Shown: positions 52,800 through 62,890, counted from the stretch's first letter. The stretch: DNA of 64,000 nucleotides from Allotamlana fucoidanivorans (GCF_045788535.1 NZ_CP074074.1:3658001-3722000), one strand, 5' to 3'. The notes: generated from the letters alone by a model not told the origin. Numbers and translations: made by a program.

Positions 52800-53354
52800 A
52801 TGATTTCAACAGCAAATGTAAAAAACGGCGTAAACGTAGATCAGTTAGTTGCAACTATTGAACACATTCAAGCACAACCAGAATTAGCAAAATTTGAATT
52901 TAGAGCTAAGAATAATTGGATAGATGGAGGTCATTGCGTGAGCAGTGTAAAAGAATTTTATGGAGCAGGTCAAGAAGACACAACACGTGCAAAAACCTTC
53001 TCTATGGAATGTAGTCACCCACAAGTATTATTAGGACAAGATGAGGCACCAACACCTCCTGAGGTTGTATTACATGCTTTAAGTTCCTGTTTAACTGGCG
53101 CTATGGTATATCATGCCGCTGCCAATGGTATTGACATTGAAGGGGCAGAATCAAGCATTGTTGGAAATGCCGACTTGCATGGTTTTTTAGGATTAGATCC
53201 AGAAGTAAGAACAGGCTTTAATGGCATTACGATGCGATTGAAAGTAAAATCGGATGCCCCAGCGGAACAACTTGAAAAATTAGCAAAATTCTCACCTGTA
53301 TTTGACATGATTTCAAATCCTACTCCAGTAAAGATAGAAATAATCAAAGAGTAA
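52800..53354 (+). CDS. OsmC-like peroxiredoxin-family protein
   Basis: A 184-residue OsmC-fold protein. Two cysteines occur in the usual positions: one in MECSHPQVLLG and one in LSSCLTGAMVYHAA, preceded by PPEVVLHAL. OsmC/Ohr proteins reduce organic hydroperoxides with thiols; the subfamily here, with an N-terminal extension, is less characterised. It is the first gene after a sigma-54 promoter. A terminator lies directly behind it, but nifJ follows 69 bases later and may be reached by readthrough. Confidence 0.88.
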   Translation: MISTANVKNGVNVDQLVATIEHIQAQPELAKFEFRAKNNWIDGGHCVSSVKEFYGAGQEDTTRAKTFSMECSHPQVLLGQDEAPTPPEVVLHALSSCLTGAMVYHAAANGIDIEGAESSIVGNADLHGFLGLDPEVRTGFNGITMRLKVKSDAPAEQLEKLAKFSPVFDMISNPTPVKIEIIKE

Positions 53355-53367
53355 ATTCCCCCTCATA

Positions 53368-53402
53368 CAAGGTTGCTCCATGCGGAACAACCTTGTTTTT
53401 TT
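53368..53402 (+). terminator. Terminator between osmC and nifJ
   Basis: CAAGGTTG pairs with CAACCTTG around a 14-base loop and is followed by T7. It would reduce transcription into nifJ from the sigma-54 promoter. Confidence 0.8.
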
Positions 53403-53423
53403 AACAGTTATAATAAAAAAACA

Positions 53424-56400
53424 ATGAAAACTTCAACGTCTAGCATCTTAACAGCCAATGAAGCTGTAGCACAAATAGCTTATAAAACTAACGAGGTTTT
53501 TCCAATATATCCTATTACCCCAGCTTCTGACATGAGTGAACTTATTGAGCAATGGCATGCCGAAAACATCCCCAATAGTTTTGGTAACTCTACTTCTGTT
53601 TTTCAAATGCAAAGTGAGTCTGGCGTTGCTGGTGCCATGCATGGTGCCCTACAAACAGGAACACTAAGCACTACATTTACGGCTTCGCAGGGCTTATTGC
53701 TCATGCTCCCTAATATGTATAAAATTGCAGGCGAACTCATGCCTAATGTTATTCATGTGGCTACGCGCTCTATTGCTACACATGCGCTCTCCGTTTTTGG
53801 AGATCATAGTGATGTTATGGCGGTTCGTCAATCAGGATACGCCATGCTTAGCAGTGCTTCAGTGCAAGAAGCCCATGACTTGGCTTTAATTGCACAAGCT
53901 GCTTCCTTACAAGCCCAAATACCTTTTATTCATTTTTTTGATGGTTTCAGAACCTCTCATGAATACAGTAAAATTAATGTAATTAACGACCATATTATTC
54001 AAACATTAATCAATCAAAATGATATCAAGCATTTTAAATCTCGTGCTTTAAATCCTAATTCACCAACAATTAAAGGAACGGCTCAAGGGCCTGATGTGTT
54101 TTTTCAAAGTCGGGAAGCTATTAATTCCTTTTATGACGCTTGTCCTGATATTGTGACGCATAAAATGCATGAATTTGGAACACTAACGGGACGATTTTAT
54201 CAGCCTTTTGATTATTACGGACATCCAAAAGCAAAACACATCATTGTAGCAATGGCGTCATCAACAGATACCATAGAAACAACAATAAATCAATTAAATA
54301 AAGAAGGAAAACAATATGGCTTAATAAAAGTTAGATTGTTCAGACCGTTCAGTATAAAACACCTTTTAAAAGTACTTCCAAAATCGGTAACATCGGTAGC
54401 TGTTTTAGACCGAACTAAAGAACCTGGAAGTACAGGCGAGCCCCTATATTTAGATATTATTCAAGCCATTGCTACCGCCCATCAAAATAAAGAAATTCAC
54501 CGATTACCTAACATTATTGGAGGACGTTACGGCTTATCCTCAAAAGAATTTACACCAGCCATGGTAAAAGCTGTATTCAATAATTTAGAGCAAAAACGCC
54601 CTAAAAATCATTTTACTGTGGGGATAAATGACAATGTTACCCATTTGAGTCTTCCTTTTTCGGATGAATTTGAGGTTGCAGATTATGAGTTTCAAGCTAT
54701 CTTTTATCAAGAAAAGTCAACAGAAATAACAACTAGTTTCATAAATACGTTAAAACGTATAGGCTGCGAACAAAATATACAGGTTCAAGCCTATACGGCC
54801 TGCGATTATAAAAAATCTAATACCTTACAACTTACCCATCTTCGTGTAGATTCTAGAGACATTAAAGCGCCTTATTTAATTGAAAGGGCAAATTTTATAG
54901 GCTGTCAAAACCCAGAAAACAAACATATTGAACACGCTGTAAACCACCTAAAACCTAAAGGTACACTTTTAATAAGCACCTCAAAAACATCAAAAGCCAT
55001 ATGGCAATCCTTATCTAACAGTATACAAAAGCAGATTAAGGATAAAAACATGGAACTATTTGTAGTAAACATCGAAGAAATTAAACTGCATAATTTTAAC
55101 CTTATAGATGGTATTTCAGAATTTCACGCCTGTTTTCTGGCATTAAATAAACGCTTCTGTAAGGATGAAGACATGAAGGTTTTATCTGAATTTATTTATA
55201 AAGTAGACACTTCAAAACCATCACAAGAATTTGAAAAGGTCAACCACTTTGACGCCGCATTTCTTAATAGTTTACTAGGACAACTATTACAACAAAAAGG
55301 AAATGATGTTCCTGTTAGTTTACTCCCCACAGATGGCACATATCCGTCTAACACATCTATATATAGCCCTGCTATAAACACCCCATATACACCTGAGTGG
55401 GACACTGATTTATGTACGCAATGTGGGTTATGCAGCATGGTATGTCCTCAAGGCGCTTTAAGAATTAAAGTATTTGATGATTCTACAAAGTTAAAGACTC
55501 CAAAAGCATTTAAACAGATACCTTCAATTGATTTTGATACAATGAACTACGCCTTAAACATACATCCTGATCAATGTAATGCTTGTAATCATTGTGTTGA
55601 TGCGTGTGAACCTCATGCATTAAAGTTAGTTCCTCAACACACCAAAACATTAAAAGAACATTGGGATGCCTTTGAAGCTATTCCTGAATTTGATCGTACA
55701 AAAATTGATAACAACAAAATGAGTCAACAACAACTTCAAGAGCCCTTATTTAAATATTCTACAGGTGTTAAAGGCTGTGGTGAAGCGCCTTATTTAAAGT
55801 TAATATCTCAATTGTATGGTGATAGGTTACTTATAGCAAATGCCACAGGAGCCAGTTCAATTTTTGGTGGAGCGCTACCAACAACACCTTGGTCAAAGAA
55901 TAGGGATGGTCTTGGTCCTGCTTGGTCTAATTCACTATTTGAAGATAACGCCGAACTAGGTTTAGGCTTCAGAATGTCATTAAATCAACAAGAAAAGCAA
56001 GCCAAAAATTTACTGGAGAAGTTGAATTTACCACTACATCATGATTTAATTTATGCCATAATACATGCTAAACAATCCGATGAATTTGAAATAAACGAAC
56101 AACGCAAACGCATTACCAAATTAAAAAACATCTTAAAAAAAGAATCGTCTACAACAGCTAAAAAACTGTTGCATACAGTTGATAGTTTAGTAAAAAAGAG
56201 CGTTTGGATTGTTGGTGGCGACGGCTGGGCTTATGATATTGGTTATGGTGGTATAGATCATGTTTTAGCTTCTGGTGAAAATGTAAATATTCTGGTATTA
56301 GATAACGAAGTTTATGATAACACTGGGGCTCAAGCTTCAAAATCCACGCCATTTGGAGCATCGTCCAAATTTGCTTTTAATGGAAAACAAAAGCAAAAAA

Positions 56401-56837
56401 AAGATCTTGGAAGGTTAGCCATGACCTATGATAACATATATGTAGCCTCGGTTGCTATGGGTGCCAACCCCGAGCAAACATTAAAGGCGTTTACAGAAGC
56501 AGAGTCTTTTGATGGTCCTTCAATAATAATAGCCTATTGCCATAGTCAAGCTCATGGTATAGATATGACACAACCTAGCCTATACCATAAAGGAGTGGTA
56601 CATTCTGGTCTGTGGTTATTATACAGACGTGAACCCAGAAAACAAAATAGTTTTGTACTAGATTCTAAAGCGCCTTCTATTACAATTGAAGATTATTTAA
56701 AACATGAACAACGCTTTTATAAGTTCTATAATAACACGTCGGGCTGGCAGAAAACAGATACCACCCAATTGCAAAAACAAATTATTATGCGATTTAACAA
56801 GTACATGTCTTTTACATTAAACACCCATTTAATTTAA
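53424..56837 (+). CDS. nifJ: Pyruvate:ferredoxin (flavodoxin) oxidoreductase
   Basis: A homodimeric-type PFOR of 1,137 residues from ATG 53424 (a TTG at 53373 would extend it but lies in the terminator). Parts in order: the pyrimidine domain (EVFPIYPITPASDMSEL), gamma and delta regions, two ferredoxin-type 4Fe-4S motifs (CTQCGLCSMVC and CNACNHCVDAC) and the thiamine-diphosphate domain (GGDGWAYDIGYGG, EVYDNTGAQASKSTPFG). It oxidises pyruvate and CoA to acetyl-CoA and CO2 with reduction of ferredoxin or flavodoxin. Its presence suggests anaerobic or microaerobic metabolism. Regulation by sigma-54 is inferred from the promoter upstream of osmC. Confidence 0.95.
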   Translation: MKTSTSSILTANEAVAQIAYKTNEVFPIYPITPASDMSELIEQWHAENIPNSFGNSTSVFQMQSESGVAGAMHGALQTGTLSTTFTASQGLLLMLPNMYKIAGELMPNVIHVATRSIATHALSVFGDHSDVMAVRQSGYAMLSSASVQEAHDLALIAQAASLQAQIPFIHFFDGFRTSHEYSKINVINDHIIQTLINQNDIKHFKSRALNPNSPTIKGTAQGPDVFFQSREAINSFYDACPDIVTHKMHEFGTLTGRFYQPFDYYGHPKAKHIIVAMASSTDTIETTINQLNKEGKQYGLIKVRLFRPFSIKHLLKVLPKSVTSVAVLDRTKEPGSTGEPLYLDIIQAIATAHQNKEIHRLPNIIGGRYGLSSKEFTPAMVKAVFNNLEQKRPKNHFTVGINDNVTHLSLPFSDEFEVADYEFQAIFYQEKSTEITTSFINTLKRIGCEQNIQVQAYTACDYKKSNTLQLTHLRVDSRDIKAPYLIERANFIGCQNPENKHIEHAVNHLKPKGTLLISTSKTSKAIWQSLSNSIQKQIKDKNMELFVVNIEEIKLHNFNLIDGISEFHACFLALNKRFCKDEDMKVLSEFIYKVDTSKPSQEFEKVNHFDAAFLNSLLGQLLQQKGNDVPVSLLPTDGTYPSNTSIYSPAINTPYTPEWDTDLCTQCGLCSMVCPQGALRIKVFDDSTKLKTPKAFKQIPSIDFDTMNYALNIHPDQCNACNHCVDACEPHALKLVPQHTKTLKEHWDAFEAIPEFDRTKIDNNKMSQQQLQEPLFKYSTGVKGCGEAPYLKLISQLYGDRLLIANATGASSIFGGALPTTPWSKNRDGLGPAWSNSLFEDNAELGLGFRMSLNQQEKQAKNLLEKLNLPLHHDLIYAIIHAKQSDEFEINEQRKRITKLKNILKKESSTTAKKLLHTVDSLVKKSVWIVGGDGWAYDIGYGGIDHVLASGENVNILVLDNEVYDNTGAQASKSTPFGASSKFAFNGKQKQKKDLGRLAMTYDNIYVASVAMGANPEQTLKAFTEAESFDGPSIIIAYCHSQAHGIDMTQPSLYHKGVVHSGLWLLYRREPRKQNSFVLDSKAPSITIEDYLKHEQRFYKFYNNTSGWQKTDTTQLQKQIIMRFNKYMSFTLNTHLI

Positions 56838-57125
56838 CTGCCATGTACTTAAATTAGAGCAAGATTCTGAATATGCGCTTTACTCAAAGCCATATTTAAA
56901 ATAAAACTAAAAACAACAACAATAAAATGAAACGTATTTTTTTGTAAATTAGAGTATTAGATTAAGTGTTCATCCCTCTCTCTAAGATTTGTTTACACCG
57001 TAGTCACAATCTTAATCTATAACAAAAGCATGCCCTAAATTTTTATCTGCTGAACTATTACTTCTTAAGTCGAGGTAAACAACTATTTGTGCTCCATTTC
57101 TTTACATGCTATATCAACTGTTTAA

Positions 57126-58157
57126 ATGAAAAAAGACCATTCACATAAAAAACTTATTAAGATTGTAGTTATCTATTTTGGAAGCATTATAGTAATGGCA
57201 TTTCTATTTATGCTATACTGTTTTGGCGCCATTCCGTCAGACATATTTCAGGCGAAAGAAAATCTACCCAGTTATTACTATATGGATTATGATGCCTCTG
57301 TTTTAAATGATTCAAAAGAAAATGAACTATTAAAATATGGCATGGCACTTTTTCAAAAAACCCCGCAATACATAGGCCCTGACAACGGTAATCCTGAAAT
57401 GATTTATCAAGGGAATCGGTTAGCCTGTAAAAATTGTCATCTGAACTCTGGCACAAAAGCGTATTCGGCTCCTTTGATTGGTATCATTCAGCGGTTTCCA
57501 CAATTTAGAGGAAGAGAAAATAAAATAGGTACTATTGAAGAACGTATCAATGGCTGCATGGAACGCAGCATGAATGGAAAAATACTTCCAACAGATGGCA
57601 AAGAAATGAGAGCTCTTGTTGCCTACCTTAATTGGTTAAGCCGCTATGCTCCCAGTGATGGAAATATTAAAGGTAAAGGTTTTTTAAAAATTAAGATTCC
57701 TAACCGAGCGGTAGACCTTGACCATGGTAGAGTCGTGTTTTTTAAACACTGTATTGTATGTCATGGTACAAATGGTCAAGGTGTCAAATCTGTTGATGGG
57801 TACACTTATGAATATCCACCGCTATGGGGTGAAAACTCATTCAATCATGGTGCTGGAATGACACGTGTAATAACGGCCGCTCAATTTATAAAAGGTAATA
57901 TGCCCTTTGGAACAAACTATTATGCCCCTGTATTAACCGATGAAGAAGCCTATGATGTGGCTGGATTTATAAACAGTCAAGATCGACCTAAAAAGAGTCA
58001 TCCTGAAAAAGATTTTCCAGATTTAAAAAAGAAACCTGTTTCAACACCATACCCGCCCTATGCAGATAGTTTTCCTGTTGAGCAGCATCAAAAAGGCCCT
58101 TTTCAGCCCATTATGGCTTATTATAAAGAAAAATTCAACATCACAAAAACCAAATAA
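57126..58157 (+). CDS. Membrane-anchored TsdA-like dihaem cytochrome c
   Basis: A 343-residue protein with one N-terminal membrane anchor (about 10-34) and two c-type haem sites, CKNCH (101-105) and CIVCH (209-213). The segment after the first haem, PQFRGRENKIGTIEERINGC with MERSMNGK, matches the thiosulfate dehydrogenase/tetrathionate reductase family TsdA, where a conserved cysteine in this area ligates haem 1; C144 is the candidate. M260 (GNMPFGT) may ligate haem 2. It would oxidise thiosulfate or reduce tetrathionate on the periplasmic side. Two DsrE-like exported proteins follow with 2-base and 16-base gaps. Confidence 0.85.
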   Translation: MKKDHSHKKLIKIVVIYFGSIIVMAFLFMLYCFGAIPSDIFQAKENLPSYYYMDYDASVLNDSKENELLKYGMALFQKTPQYIGPDNGNPEMIYQGNRLACKNCHLNSGTKAYSAPLIGIIQRFPQFRGRENKIGTIEERINGCMERSMNGKILPTDGKEMRALVAYLNWLSRYAPSDGNIKGKGFLKIKIPNRAVDLDHGRVVFFKHCIVCHGTNGQGVKSVDGYTYEYPPLWGENSFNHGAGMTRVITAAQFIKGNMPFGTNYYAPVLTDEEAYDVAGFINSQDRPKKSHPEKDFPDLKKKPVSTPYPPYADSFPVEQHQKGPFQPIMAYYKEKFNITKTK

Positions 58158-58159
58158 TT

Positions 58160-58837
58160 ATGAAAACAAATGACAGTAATTCAAGAAGACAATTCTTAGG
58201 CGCACTTGCACTAGGTGCAACAGCTAGTACCATTTCTGTACTCGCTAATCCAATCTATGCCAATTCTAACATTTTTGATGATAAAAAAATGAATGAAACA
58301 GAAGATTGGTTTGACAAAATAAAAGGCACACACCGTGTTGTTTATGATGGTTCTACACCTCACATGGGACTCCCTATTCTTTGGAATTGGGCTTTTTATC
58401 TAAGTAACAATTCAACGGGATCCCCTGATAGTGATATTACCGCCATGACTGTAATACGTCACAGTGGTTTGTGCATAGCTTTTAATGATGATTTATGGGC
58501 CAAATATAAACTTGGTGAATTTTTTGGCGTTAAAGATTATACGGGTGATTTTGCCGTAAGAAACCCATATTATGAACCGAAAGATGGAGATTACCCCATT
58601 AACGGCCCTGGAGGGTTAAAAAGTTTACACGAGAGAGGAGCTATGTTTTGTGCATGCGATTTGGCAACCAAAGTGTATAGCAATAAACTAGCTGAAAAAA
58701 TGGGATTAAATCCAGAGGAAGTATACCAAGATTGGATTGACGGCATGCTTTCTGAAGTTAAGCTGGTGCCATCAGGTGTTTGGGCACTTGCACGGGCGCA
58801 AGCTCATGGATGCGGCTATATTTTTGCTGGCGAATAA
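58160..58837 (+). CDS. Tat-exported DsrE-like protein
   Basis: A 225-residue protein with a twin-arginine signal (NSRRQFLGALALGATAS) followed by a cleavage region near PIYANS. The C-terminal half resembles the DsrE fold: a DLATKVYSNKLAEKMGL helix and VPSGVWALARAQAHG-CGYIF, which parallels the end of the DsrE-like protein encoded next. Two cysteines (in FCACDLA) could be redox or sulfur carriers. Tat export implies folding in the cytoplasm before transport. It is placed between the TsdA-like cytochrome and another DsrE-like protein. Confidence 0.65.
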   Translation: MKTNDSNSRRQFLGALALGATASTISVLANPIYANSNIFDDKKMNETEDWFDKIKGTHRVVYDGSTPHMGLPILWNWAFYLSNNSTGSPDSDITAMTVIRHSGLCIAFNDDLWAKYKLGEFFGVKDYTGDFAVRNPYYEPKDGDYPINGPGGLKSLHERGAMFCACDLATKVYSNKLAEKMGLNPEEVYQDWIDGMLSEVKLVPSGVWALARAQAHGCGYIFAGE

Positions 58838-58853
58838 ATAAAAAGCGATTATT

Positions 58854-59267
58854 ATGAAAATTCTTTTAAATTTATTAATGACCTGCTTCATAACCTTTTT
58901 TAGTTTTGCACAAATGAAGCCTGTAAAAATTGTTTTTGATGTTACAAGTGGTAATACCAAGGTACATCAATCTACTGTTAGGCATGTAAAAGCCATGTCT
59001 CAGGCTTATCCTGAATCTAAATTTGAAGTTGTTATGTATAGTGGGGCTATGAATATGGTGCTTAAAGACAAATCTGTAGTGGCTAAAGACATAGAAAATC
59101 TTGTAAAAAATAAAAACATAGATTTTGTAATTTGTCAAGGCACCATGAAACGCCACAACGTAGATGACTCACAAATAATTACAGGTGTTAAGTCTGTTCC
59201 CGATGGAATATTGGAGATTGTTTCTAAGCAAAGTGAAGGTTGGGGCTATATCAAAGAAGGCCAATAG
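58854..59267 (+). CDS. Exported DsrE-like protein
   Basis: A 137-residue protein with a signal peptide (residues 1-20, ending FFSFAQ) and a DsrE/DsrF-like domain: KIVFDVTSGN near the start, SKFEVVMYSGAMNM, IDFVICQGTMKRH and the ending VPDGILEIVSKQSEGWGYI. DsrE-fold proteins are sulfur relay or sulfur-binding proteins; a periplasmic one beside a TsdA-like cytochrome fits sulfur compound metabolism. Which sulfur species it handles cannot be told. Confidence 0.82.
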   Translation: MKILLNLLMTCFITFFSFAQMKPVKIVFDVTSGNTKVHQSTVRHVKAMSQAYPESKFEVVMYSGAMNMVLKDKSVVAKDIENLVKNKNIDFVICQGTMKRHNVDDSQIITGVKSVPDGILEIVSKQSEGWGYIKEGQ

Positions 59268-59320
59268 TTTTTAAATCAGGCATAAAATTTAGGGAGGTGT
59301 CTCTAAATTTTATGCTTATA

Positions 59321-62300
59321 TTATTTTGTGTCAATCGTATTTACTTTATCCCAATCTGTTGGAGGTCCTGAAAGTGTAAACTCGGCAGATTTTGTAACAA
59401 AATATTTGGCTACTTTATCTTCTGGGTTTTTGGTTAACACTTTGTCAAATGCTGCCGAAGCTCGAGGAAACTCCTTGTTAAAGAAGCAATTCAATCCTTT
59501 TTCATAATCCCTTAATGTTGCTTTTTTTAGCTTAATACAAGTGGCTTCATCGCCATCAAAACATTCGTAAATATCTACCACATCTTTTTTCCCCTTTACC
59601 CGTACCTTTCCTAAATATCTAAAATTGAAGTCATCCTTATTTTGAATACTATCAAGGCTTTCGCCACTAATAATAATTTTAGCTCCAAAATATTTGGTTA
59701 CCCCTTCCATCCTAGACGCTGTATTCACCGTATCTGAAATAATAGCTGTATCATTTCTATGCGTATCCCCAATAATCCCCATAACCAATGCACCAGTGTG
59801 CAACCCCATCCCTACAGATAATACAGTATACCCATCTTTCTCTCTTTGAATATTATACTTAGATATTTCTTTTTGCATCTCTATGCAGGCCTGCAAAGCA
59901 TTGTTTGCTGTTTTTGGAAATAAGGCCATAATCCCATCCCCTAGATACTGATTTACAAACCCCTTGTTCTTTTGAATTTTGGGTCCCATGCGCCCTACAT
60001 AAGCATTCACAAATTTAAAGTTCTGTTCTGGGCTCATAGATTCTGATAAGCTGGTGTAATCTCTAATATCAGAAAACAATACAGTAACTTCCTTTTCTTT
60101 ATGATCTCCCAAAACCACATCGGTCACAGCTTCTCGTCCCACTGATTTTAAAAACTCAGTAGGCACAAATTTACTGGCGGCTTTATGTATACCATGAAGG
60201 TTTAAATGTGTTTTTATTCTGCTTAACAACTCATTTTTAGAAAAAGGTTTTGTCAAATAATCGTTAGCCCCAACATTAAAACCAATAACCAAATCACTCA
60301 CCCTATTTTTTGCAGTTAACAATACTATAGGCAACTCACTTGGCAAATAGTTTTTTCTTATCTCTTCACAAACTTCATAACCTGACATGTTTGGCATCAT
60401 AACATCTAAGAGTATGAGATTAAACATTTCTCCTTTCTCTAAGCGCTCTAAGGCTTCTTTTCCACTATTTGCTTCTTCAACATGATAGCCTGCAATGCTT
60501 AAATGGTTTTCAAGAACACGTCTGTTAATAGATTCATCATCAACAATTAAAATGGTTATTTCTGATGTTTTATCTATTGATTCTTTTTGAATTACTGCAA
60601 TGGAATCGTCCTTAAGCTCTTGAATATTAGGACTAGAGTTATAGTCAAAATGAAGTTCGGTACGTTTTTTATCACTTAAGGGTATGGTAAAAACAAAATT
60701 TGATCCTTGGTTAATTTCAGAGTGTACTTTAATAGTACCACCATGCAACTCTACTAATTGTTTGGTAATAGAAAGCCCCAAACCAGCACCCCCGTACTGT
60801 CTTTCAATTGAAGCGTCAACCTGTTCAAAAGACTTGAAAATTTGTTGAAATTTATCCTTTGAAATCCCTATACCCGTATCTGAAACTGAAATAGCGAGCA
60901 TGTCATTCTCTTGAGAAACACTCATTTTTATTTCACCTTTTTCAGTAAACTTAATGGCGTTGCCTATTAAATTATAAAAGATTTGTTGCAATCTATTCTC
61001 ATCAGCATTTACCAATAAAACATCCCTTGGAATAGTGTTTATAAAATGAATTGGTTTTCCTTTTGCTAAAGGCGCAGATACTTTTAAAACCAAATTGACC
61101 AGCGGATATAAATCCACCGGTTTTACATCAAGATTCAAATCTTTATTTTTCAATTTAGAAAAATCTAAAATATCATTTACCAAGTTTGATAAACGTTTCC
61201 CGCTATACATGATCATTTCTAAATTTTCAATGTCTTTATCTGGTAATTTGCCTGCTAAATTATCTTTTAAAGATTCTGATAAACCAATAATTCCGTTTAG
61301 TGGGGTTCTTAATTCATGTGATGTATTGGCTAAAAACTCATCTTTTAACTTATCTATTTTCTCTAGCTCTGCTACGCGTTGTTTTTCAATGTCCGTTTTT
61401 CGTTGTTCTTCAAGGAGTTGCAACTTTTTTTCTCTATTAGAAATCTTAATTCTCTGAATGGTTTTATACCTATGAAACAATAAAAACGAGACTATAATGG
61501 TAGCCACAGCAACAGCAATCATAATATTTCTGAAAACGGTTTGTTCTTTAAGTTTCAATTGTGAAATCTCTGATTCTTTCTGTAAATTAGATATGGCATT
61601 CTGTTTTTGTTCTAAATCAAATTTAGCCTGAAGTTCTTGAATTTGTCTAGACTTAACCGTATTATACAAGCTATCTTTTACTCTCAACAAACGTTTACTA
61701 AACTGATAGGCTTCCTTAAAATTTCCTGTTTCAGAAAATAACCGTGATAATAAAACGTAGTTTTCTTTTGATTTTTCTTTATCGCCAATAGCTTCTGTTA
61801 TAGCTAAAGAATTTCTTAACCATACTTCGGCTTCTGTATAATTTTTTAGTTCTAAATAATTCTTACCTAATTCATGATAACTAAAGGAAAGTTCTCTTTT
61901 TTGGTTTAAACCTTCTCTTAAGTCTAAAGCTTTTTTATGATACATTAAAGCATCTAAATAATTACCTTTTAAATTTGATACTTTACCTAGAGACTCATAA
62001 TCATAAGCCATACCCCAAGTACTATTTAAAATTTTATCTAAACTTAAAGCCTTATTGAAATAAACTAACGATGTATCATACTGCTTAAGTAATAAATGAG
62101 CATCACCTATATTATAATTGCAATTAGCCATTTCTGTTCTGTTGTTTAACCTTTCAAAAACAGCAAGCGCCTCATTATACATTTCTATTGATTCCCTTAC
62201 CTTTCCTGTTTTTTTAAGTCCCTCACCAATAGCATTCAGTGTGGTTGCTTCTCCAAAAACATCTCCTACTTTTCTGTATATATTTAAAATGTCATGATAA

Positions 62301-62764
62301 ATTTTTAAACTTTCTTCATTGGCTCCTTGATCATCAAGAATAATGGCTTTTTGATATAAACCATTGGCTATTTCCTTTTCATCTTTTTGCTCCTGAGAAA
62401 ATGTAATGTAGTCATTCAAATAATTCAATGCTTTTATATAATTTCCTCGTTGCCGCTCTAGCACAGCATATTGATACTTAGCCAAAAAGCTATATTTCAC
62501 AAGATTTTTTTTCTGACTAAAAACCCTGAGGCTATCAATATATTTTTCTGTCAGTGTATCATTTGATCTGTTATTGAGATATTCCCATGAAATATTTTTT
62601 ATAATATGTGCCCGTACGTCATCTTCCGTAGCTTGTTGTAACGCATTCTGAAGACTGTCAAGTGTTGGTGTCTGGCTAACGGAAACATTAACCAATGTTA
62701 TAGCCAACAATATGAAGAATATGTTCCGCAATCTAAATATAGTATGATTGGTTAATGAAAACAT
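59321..62764 (-). CDS. Hybrid histidine kinase fused to receiver and class III cyclase, with TPR sensor
   Basis: A 1,147-residue protein. Order: signal peptide, about eight TPR repeats (about 60-400, periplasmic), a membrane segment (413-434), a coiled coil, histidine kinase (phospho-accepting H483 in TSHELRTPLNG, ATP-binding region QQIFYNLIGNAIKFTEKGE with GAGLGLSI), a receiver domain (D787 in LLDVMMPNMSG) and a C-terminal class III cyclase (metal D899 and D943). So one chain could sense, phosphorylate itself and make cAMP or cGMP. It is convergent with the DsrE-like gene and close to the rRNA operon. Confidence 0.92.
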   Translation of the reverse strand: MFSLTNHTIFRLRNIFFILLAITLVNVSVSQTPTLDSLQNALQQATEDDVRAHIIKNISWEYLNNRSNDTLTEKYIDSLRVFSQKKNLVKYSFLAKYQYAVLERQRGNYIKALNYLNDYITFSQEQKDEKEIANGLYQKAIILDDQGANEESLKIYHDILNIYRKVGDVFGEATTLNAIGEGLKKTGKVRESIEMYNEALAVFERLNNRTEMANCNYNIGDAHLLLKQYDTSLVYFNKALSLDKILNSTWGMAYDYESLGKVSNLKGNYLDALMYHKKALDLREGLNQKRELSFSYHELGKNYLELKNYTEAEVWLRNSLAITEAIGDKEKSKENYVLLSRLFSETGNFKEAYQFSKRLLRVKDSLYNTVKSRQIQELQAKFDLEQKQNAISNLQKESEISQLKLKEQTVFRNIMIAVAVATIIVSFLLFHRYKTIQRIKISNREKKLQLLEEQRKTDIEKQRVAELEKIDKLKDEFLANTSHELRTPLNGIIGLSESLKDNLAGKLPDKDIENLEMIMYSGKRLSNLVNDILDFSKLKNKDLNLDVKPVDLYPLVNLVLKVSAPLAKGKPIHFINTIPRDVLLVNADENRLQQIFYNLIGNAIKFTEKGEIKMSVSQENDMLAISVSDTGIGISKDKFQQIFKSFEQVDASIERQYGGAGLGLSITKQLVELHGGTIKVHSEINQGSNFVFTIPLSDKKRTELHFDYNSSPNIQELKDDSIAVIQKESIDKTSEITILIVDDESINRRVLENHLSIAGYHVEEANSGKEALERLEKGEMFNLILLDVMMPNMSGYEVCEEIRKNYLPSELPIVLLTAKNRVSDLVIGFNVGANDYLTKPFSKNELLSRIKTHLNLHGIHKAASKFVPTEFLKSVGREAVTDVVLGDHKEKEVTVLFSDIRDYTSLSESMSPEQNFKFVNAYVGRMGPKIQKNKGFVNQYLGDGIMALFPKTANNALQACIEMQKEISKYNIQREKDGYTVLSVGMGLHTGALVMGIIGDTHRNDTAIISDTVNTASRMEGVTKYFGAKIIISGESLDSIQNKDDFNFRYLGKVRVKGKKDVVDIYECFDGDEATCIKLKKATLRDYEKGLNCFFNKEFPRASAAFDKVLTKNPEDKVAKYFVTKSAEFTLSGPPTDWDKVNTIDTK

Positions 62765-62890
62765 AAAGTTAAGTTTTAATCGTTTAAACTGAAAATCAAG
62801 ACGGTATTAATCTCAGTCATAAAAATGGTTTAAAACTCCAGGATAGCGTAAAGGGTAAGGTATTTGTATGTTGTAAAGTTAAGGGCGTGG

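Noticed and set aside
53373..53424. Upstream TTG start for nifJ
   Set aside because: It lies inside the terminator stem behind osmC and the added residues do not resemble the PFOR N terminus; ATG 53424 fits the family start.
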